NCBI GenBank assembly: GCA_964587515.1
Contig: CAZPMO010000059.1
Span: 1 to 25,351, forward strand
Length of the DNA: 25,351 bases
From: CAZPMO01 sp964587515
GTDB taxonomy: Bacteria > Pseudomonadota > Alphaproteobacteria > MPNO01
Direction of reading: 5' to 3'
The notes under the pieces are model-generated. The model did no database searches. It was not told the origin of the DNA and saw only the letters and a list, made by a program, of their open reading frames with translations. Shown piece after piece: positions 22,211 to 25,351 of the stretch. The position numbers were made by a program, and so were the translations under genes. How positions within the stretch are numbered: position 1 is the first letter of the stretch; every line of letters begins with the position of its first letter.

Positions 22211-23181
22211 GGAGTGGACTCCTTATATTCCGTGCGCGGTTGGGTGAAGGGCAGTTTGAACACCGCGAAATAATGGGTGTAGGGCGGCAGCCCTGCATCG
22301 GCGGATACGCCGAGCTGTTCCGGCGGCGCCCCCGGCCGATAGACGAACGTGCCCAGCAACACGTCGAAAATCGACAAGGTATTGCCGTAGTTTTTCGCCT
22401 CTTCCATGTTGGCGCTATGGTGATAGCGATGGAGTTCGGGGCCGATGAAAACATAGTTCAGCAAGCCCATCCGCACGTCGACATTGAAGTGACTGATGAT
22501 GCCGTGCATGCCGTTTATGGTGAGAAACGCCGCCACCACGAACGAATCGTACCCCATCAGCCAGATCGGAATGATCCTCACGAAAGCCTGAACGAAGACC
22601 TGGTTTACCGGATGAACGGCGGCATGCATGACGATATAAACGCGATCGGGAAGGTGGTGGGCGACGTGGGTCATCCACAGGAAGTCGCCCATTGAGCCGC
22701 GCCATTCATGCATCACGCGGTGAGATGCGTATTGGAGCCCTTCGAAGATCAGGAAGATCGCCACGAATTGCTGCCAGAACGGCCAATCGGACGCCGGCCC
22801 CGACAACTGACCCGAAATGGTGATGGTCAACAGCCCCAGACCCGCCGACACCAGGGCCATGGTCGATCCGCCGACAGCCACGTATTTGATATCGGCGAGA
22901 AACGACCGCCACGTCATGGACCAGCGGCGCTGATAGGGAATGAGCCGTTCCGTCGCTATGTAAAATACGATCAGGATGGCGATCGTCGTGAGCCAGGCCT
23001 TTCGCGGCTCCAGCACCCCCGCCGCCGCCAGCGATAACATGACCAGGACGAGGATCCAGCTTAACGGGTAAATACCCCATCGCGCGGCGGCGCGAAGAAT
23101 GGGCATGGTTTCCGCCTCGGGAAGACTGATACCGGGTCCGGACACTTGTTCGGAAGCGGCCACCTGTATAATATCGGACAT
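22207..23181 (-). CDS. Fatty acid hydroxylase / sterol desaturase superfamily membrane di-iron enzyme
   Basis: A 324-aa integral membrane oxygenase with the eight-histidine di-iron signature: H154-x3-H158 (ASHRVMH), H172-x2-H175-H176 (THVAHH), H226 and H231 (MHGIISH), and H251-x2-H254-H255 (LHRYHH). Hydrophobic segments at about 38-55, 62-80, 103-123 and 137-150 anchor it. Members hydroxylate or desaturate sterols, carotenoids, alkylglycerol ethers or fatty acids in the inner membrane. The start codon at 23181 lies inside a GGACA-TG-TGTCC palindrome, so a repressor bound there would block expression. It is divergent from a TetR gene and translationally coupled to a small membrane protein. Substrate not determinable. 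Confidence 0.9.
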   Translation of the reverse strand: MSDIIQVAASEQVSGPGISLPEAETMPILRAAARWGIYPLSWILVLVMLSLAAAGVLEPRKAWLTTIAILIVFYIATERLIPYQRRWSMTWRSFLADIKYVAVGGSTMALVSAGLGLLTITISGQLSGPASDWPFWQQFVAIFLIFEGLQYASHRVMHEWRGSMGDFLWMTHVAHHLPDRVYIVMHAAVHPVNQVFVQAFVRIIPIWLMGYDSFVVAAFLTINGMHGIISHFNVDVRMGLLNYVFIGPELHRYHHSANMEEAKNYGNTLSIFDVLLGTFVYRPGAPPEQLGVSADAGLPPYTHYFAVFKLPFTQPRTEYKESTP

Positions 23182-23187
23182 GTGTCC
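23176..23187. promoter_or_regulatory. Operator-like palindrome over the hydroxylase start codon
   Basis: GGACA-TG-TGTCC, perfect 5-bp arms, includes the CAT (23179-23181) that is the minus-strand start codon. The same half-sites recur in the spacer, pointing to the adjacent TetR protein as ligand. Confidence 0.5.
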
Positions 23188-23235
23188 AATAAATTATTTT
23201 ATGGCGCTAAATGACAGCGCACATGCCGAACGCGT

Positions 23236-23251
23236 TGTCCGTTTATGGACA
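23236..23251. promoter_or_regulatory. Operator-like inverted repeat upstream of the TetR gene
   Basis: TGTCC-GTTTAT-GGACA, followed 30 bp later by another TGTCC half-site at 23266-23270 with an imperfect partner GGAACA. Three TGTCC half-sites and two GGACA half-sites in ~95 bp suggest multiple repressor contacts between the divergent genes. Confidence 0.5.
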
Positions 23252-23289
23252 GCTAAACGAGGTATTGTCCGAAAACGGGAACAGGTTGG

Positions 23290-23901
23290 ATGGACCGAAG
23301 AATCGCCCGCACCCGCAAAGCGCTGATGGAAGCCCTGACCGATTTGATGAAATCCCAGCGGTGGGAAGAGATAAACGTTCGCCAGATTTGCGATGCCGCC
23401 GATGTCTCACGCTCGACCTTTTACATCCATTTCGACAACAAGCAGGAACTGCTGGATTATTGTTTTTCATCCCTGCAAAGCGGACTGGAAAAAGATTATC
23501 CGGGTCGCGGCCTGGCATTGGACGGCACGTTTCGGTTTTTGCCGTGGCTCCTGGAACATGTGAACGCAAATCAGGACCTGTTTCGCGCCAATACCAGTTC
23601 GCCGTCCGGGTTCGTGATCTTCAGCAGGTTCAAATCCGTGGTGGACACCCTCGCCCGCAATGAAATCAAACAATCCGATTTCGCCGGCCGGCTGTCGGAC
23701 GACCAGATCATATTTATCGTCGGCGGCGTATTCGCGATCCTGGAACAGTGGAACCGCGCCGGTGGCGCGGAATCGACACCCCGCGTGCTGAAGCGCATCG
23801 ACGTCCCGGTCACCGGGATGTTGAGCCTCGCGACCGCCGGCAAAGGCCGCGCCGCCGCGAAAAAGCGACGGAACGTTACAGAAGATCAACCCCGGCGATA
23901 G
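23290..23901 (+). CDS. TetR/AcrR-family transcriptional regulator
   Basis: A 203-aa one-component regulator. The N-terminal TetR helix-turn-helix is clear at about residues 27-47 (INVRQICDAADVSRSTFYIHF, family-typical FYxHF ending), followed by an all-helical ligand domain with no assignable ligand. The last ~25 residues are basic (GRAAAKKRRNVTEDQPRR) and probably a flexible tail. It is divergent from the di-iron hydroxylase gene with TGTCC/GGACA repeats between, so it most likely represses that pair and itself, responding to a lipid or hydrophobic compound (inference). Its 3' end overlaps the convergent GlcG-like gene by 26 bp. Confidence 0.88.
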   Translation: MDRRIARTRKALMEALTDLMKSQRWEEINVRQICDAADVSRSTFYIHFDNKQELLDYCFSSLQSGLEKDYPGRGLALDGTFRFLPWLLEHVNANQDLFRANTSSPSGFVIFSRFKSVVDTLARNEIKQSDFAGRLSDDQIIFIVGGVFAILEQWNRAGGAESTPRVLKRIDVPVTGMLSLATAGKGRAAAKKRRNVTEDQPRR

Positions 23902-24271
23902 CGCAGTCTTCGTCTTCCTGCGAGGTGCCGCCGCCGACGCCGCAGGCACCTTCGACGATGCCGTTTCGAATGATCGGCACGGCCCCCTGGCCCATGATCA
24001 TATGGCCGCCTTCGGCCGCGACGATGCCGCGAAACGTCGGATGGTCGGCGCGTTCGGTGAGCAGGCCGCTGGGACGGCCAAACGCCACCGACGCCATCGC
24101 TTTTCCCTGGCTTCCGAAAACGCCGGCCCACACGGCGTCGTTCATACGCTGAAATACGATCAAGCGGCCCCCCGGGTCGCAGACCGAGACGTTGATCTTG
24201 ATGTCGAGTTCCTCGGCCTTCGCCATGGCGCCCTGCGCGATTCGATTGGCTTCTTCCAGCGTCAGCGTCAT
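23876..24271 (-). CDS. GlcG/HbpS-family (haem-degrading-domain) protein
   Basis: A 131-aa protein of the GlcG/HbpS/DUF336 family, small dimeric to octameric proteins found with glycolate, haem or diol catabolic genes. Some bind haem; most have no known activity. Typical features are the opening LTLEEANRIAQGAMAKAEEL, SVCDPGGRLIVFQRMNDA, FGSQGKAMASVAFGRPSG and the glycine-rich VPIIRNGIVEGACGVGGGT near the end. The start at 24271 follows AGGAG with a 7-nt spacer; an upstream ATG at 24382 lacks such a site. No signal peptide is seen. It is divergent from the TRAP solute-binding gene, so an accessory role in use of the imported acid is possible. It overlaps the TetR gene tail to tail. Confidence 0.87.
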   Translation of the reverse strand: MTLTLEEANRIAQGAMAKAEELDIKINVSVCDPGGRLIVFQRMNDAVWAGVFGSQGKAMASVAFGRPSGLLTERADHPTFRGIVAAEGGHMIMGQGAVPIIRNGIVEGACGVGGGTSQEDEDCAIAGVDLL

Positions 24272-24372
24272 TGTTTTGCTCCTGTAAGTCGGCGTGAATA
24301 CTTCGCAATCGATGCAGTCTAAAGGATGACGATTGGCGTCACTACCGACGATCGCATTGACGCGCGCGGCAA

Positions 24373-24391
24373 GGCTGGGCAAACTCCAGCC
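24373..24391 (+). promoter_or_regulatory. Leader hairpin upstream of dctP
   Basis: GGCTGG and CCAGCC pair across a 7-nt loop, 42 bp before the dctP start. A wider inverted repeat GCGTCA (24336-24341) / TGACGC (24358-24363) lies just upstream. Either could be an operator or an RNA structure; nothing identifies the factor. Confidence 0.3.
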
Positions 24392-24433
24392 ACGATCTGG
24401 CTAATCAGACGGACCAACAGGGAGGACGACATC

Positions 24434-25351
24434 ATGAAACGCAATACGACATCCGCGCTGGCCGCGGTTCTTGGAGTGGCCGTGCTTGGCGCCGGCGCCG
24501 CCACGGCGGCCGAACTCAACCTCAAGGCCGGCTATTTCATCAGCAACAAGAAGTCCCTGACCCGTCAGGCCTTCGACAATTTCGTCGCCAAGGTCAATGC
24601 CGACGGCAAGGGTCTGGTCCGCATCGGCCAGGTGGTCGGCAAGGAAGCGATTCCGTCGCGCCAGTTGGGTAACGCCGTCAAGAGCGGCCTCTTGGACCTC
24701 GCTGGCACGCCGCCGGCATACATGGCCAATCTGGTGAAGCTCGCGACCGGATTCACGCCCTCGACCAAGACCTCGAAGGTCATGCGCAAGAACGGCGCCT
24801 GGGATATTTACAAGGACCTGTTCGCCAAGCAGGCGAATATGCATCTGCTGTCCATGTATGGCGGCGATATCGTATTTCACATCTACAGCAACAAAAAAAT
24901 TACGACGCTGGCCGACTTCAAGGGCATGAAGCTGCGCACATCGAACACCTATAAGGCATTCTTCGATGCGCTCGGCGCCCGCACGCTGAATATGCCGCGG
25001 CGCGAGATCTTCACCGCCATGGAGCGCGGCGCGGTCGACGCCTACGCCAACCTTGATTCGGAGGTATAGACCCAGGGCTGGTACGAAGTCTCCAAATACA
25101 AGCTGGTGCCGGGCTTCTACCACCCGATCATCGTCGTCGGGGTCAACCTGCGCAAATGGAAGGGCATGACCGCCGCCCAGCAAGCGGTAATGACCAAGGC
25201 GGGTCTCTACCTCGAGAACGAGCTGTCGGCCGATTTGGGCAGGAAAGATCGCGAGATCGGCGACAAGCTTGTCTCCGAAAAGGGCATGAAGCTCCTCAAG
25301 CTGTCCAAATCCGATTCCGCCAAGTTCCTCGACCTCGCCTACACCGCGCAA
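24434..25351 (+). pseudogene. dctP: TRAP transporter solute-binding protein DctP, internal TAG and cut by the window edge
   Basis: Periplasmic binding subunit of a tripartite ATP-independent transporter, which delivers C4-dicarboxylates or other organic acids to the DctQM membrane complex. A signal peptide (KRNTTSALAAVLGVAVLGAG, cut after ATAA) precedes ELNLKAGYF. SSP-family blocks are GLVRIGQVVGKEAIPSRQLG, MYGGDIVFHIYSNKKITTLADF with KGMKLRTSNTYKAFFDALGA, and MPRREIFTAMERGAVDAYAN. TAG at 25067-25069 follows DSEV. The same frame then continues without any stop to the edge with the expected C-terminal domain (TQGWYEVSKYKLVPGFYHP, then VNLRKWKGMTAAQQ). The stop thus splits a single gene. RBS GGGAGG is 8 nt before ATG 24434; an ATG at 24326 is less likely. 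The dctQM genes would lie beyond the right edge. Confidence 0.88.

Noticed and set aside
2948..25069. TAG read as a sense codon (stop reassignment or pyrrolysine)
   Set aside because: Several intact genes end in TAG at their normal length, and the two internal TAGs lie in ordinary families that do not use such residues.

Overview
The window reads as high-GC alphaproteobacterial DNA, probably from a free-living (perhaps marine, Rhodospirillales-like) heterotroph. This is inferred from GC-rich codon use, purine-rich Shine-Dalgarno sites, TRAP-transporter, HyuAB and UbiD-type catabolic genes, and two kinds of palindromic intergenic repeat. It looks like a draft contig. There is a 10-N scaffold gap inside hyuA, genes run off both ends, and three reading frames are interrupted by single-base events (an oxyR frameshift, a peroxiredoxin TAG and a dctP TAG). 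TAG is also the normal stop of several intact genes here, so recoding is not needed to explain these.

Layout, left to right. Positions 2-559: 3' part of a crotonase-family gene. 592-699: 108-bp inverted repeat. 758-1792 (-): Rieske ring-hydroxylating oxygenase. 1866-3406: a divergent oxyR / Prx5-type peroxiredoxin pair, both broken. 3394-5981 (+): outer-membrane porin-like protein, EthD-domain protein and YqjM-type old yellow enzyme, the last two overlapping by ATGA. 5985-6851 (-): acidic coiled-coil protein of unknown function. 7036-8241: two unrelated Fe(II)/2-oxoglutarate oxygenase-like genes in convergent orientation. 8364-9836 (+): UbiD-family decarboxylase. 9859-11078 (-): MAPEG membrane protein and SAM methyltransferase. 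11165-15876 (+): HxlR regulator, hyuA (with gap), hyuB and a cupin, with a composite repeat between hyuA and hyuB. 15990-17060 (+): galE-like epimerase. 17157-18380 (+): acyl-CoA-dehydrogenase-like flavoprotein. 18390-19379 (-): aldo/keto reductase. 19497-21806 (+): acyl-CoA synthetase and enoyl-CoA hydratase. 21815-23181 (-): fatty-acid-hydroxylase/sterol-desaturase-type enzyme plus a coupled small membrane protein. 23290-23901 (+): TetR regulator. 23876-24271 (-): GlcG/HbpS-type protein. 24434-right edge (+): TRAP solute-binding protein DctP with an internal TAG.

Most genes fit scavenging and breakdown of small organic acids, aromatics, lactams/hydantoins and acyl-CoAs. The clearest regulatory logic is at two divergent promoters. 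The HxlR / MAPEG-methyltransferase spacer holds two CTTG-N7-CAAG palindromes. The TetR / hydroxylase spacer holds TGTCC/GGACA inverted repeats, one of them over the hydroxylase start codon. I see no tRNA, rRNA, CRISPR array, transposase or phage gene. I do not find a convincing wholly new system. The items most worth a second look are the doubly broken OxyR-peroxiredoxin unit, the repeat elements, the two operator arrays, the facing oxygenase pair and the acidic coiled-coil protein.
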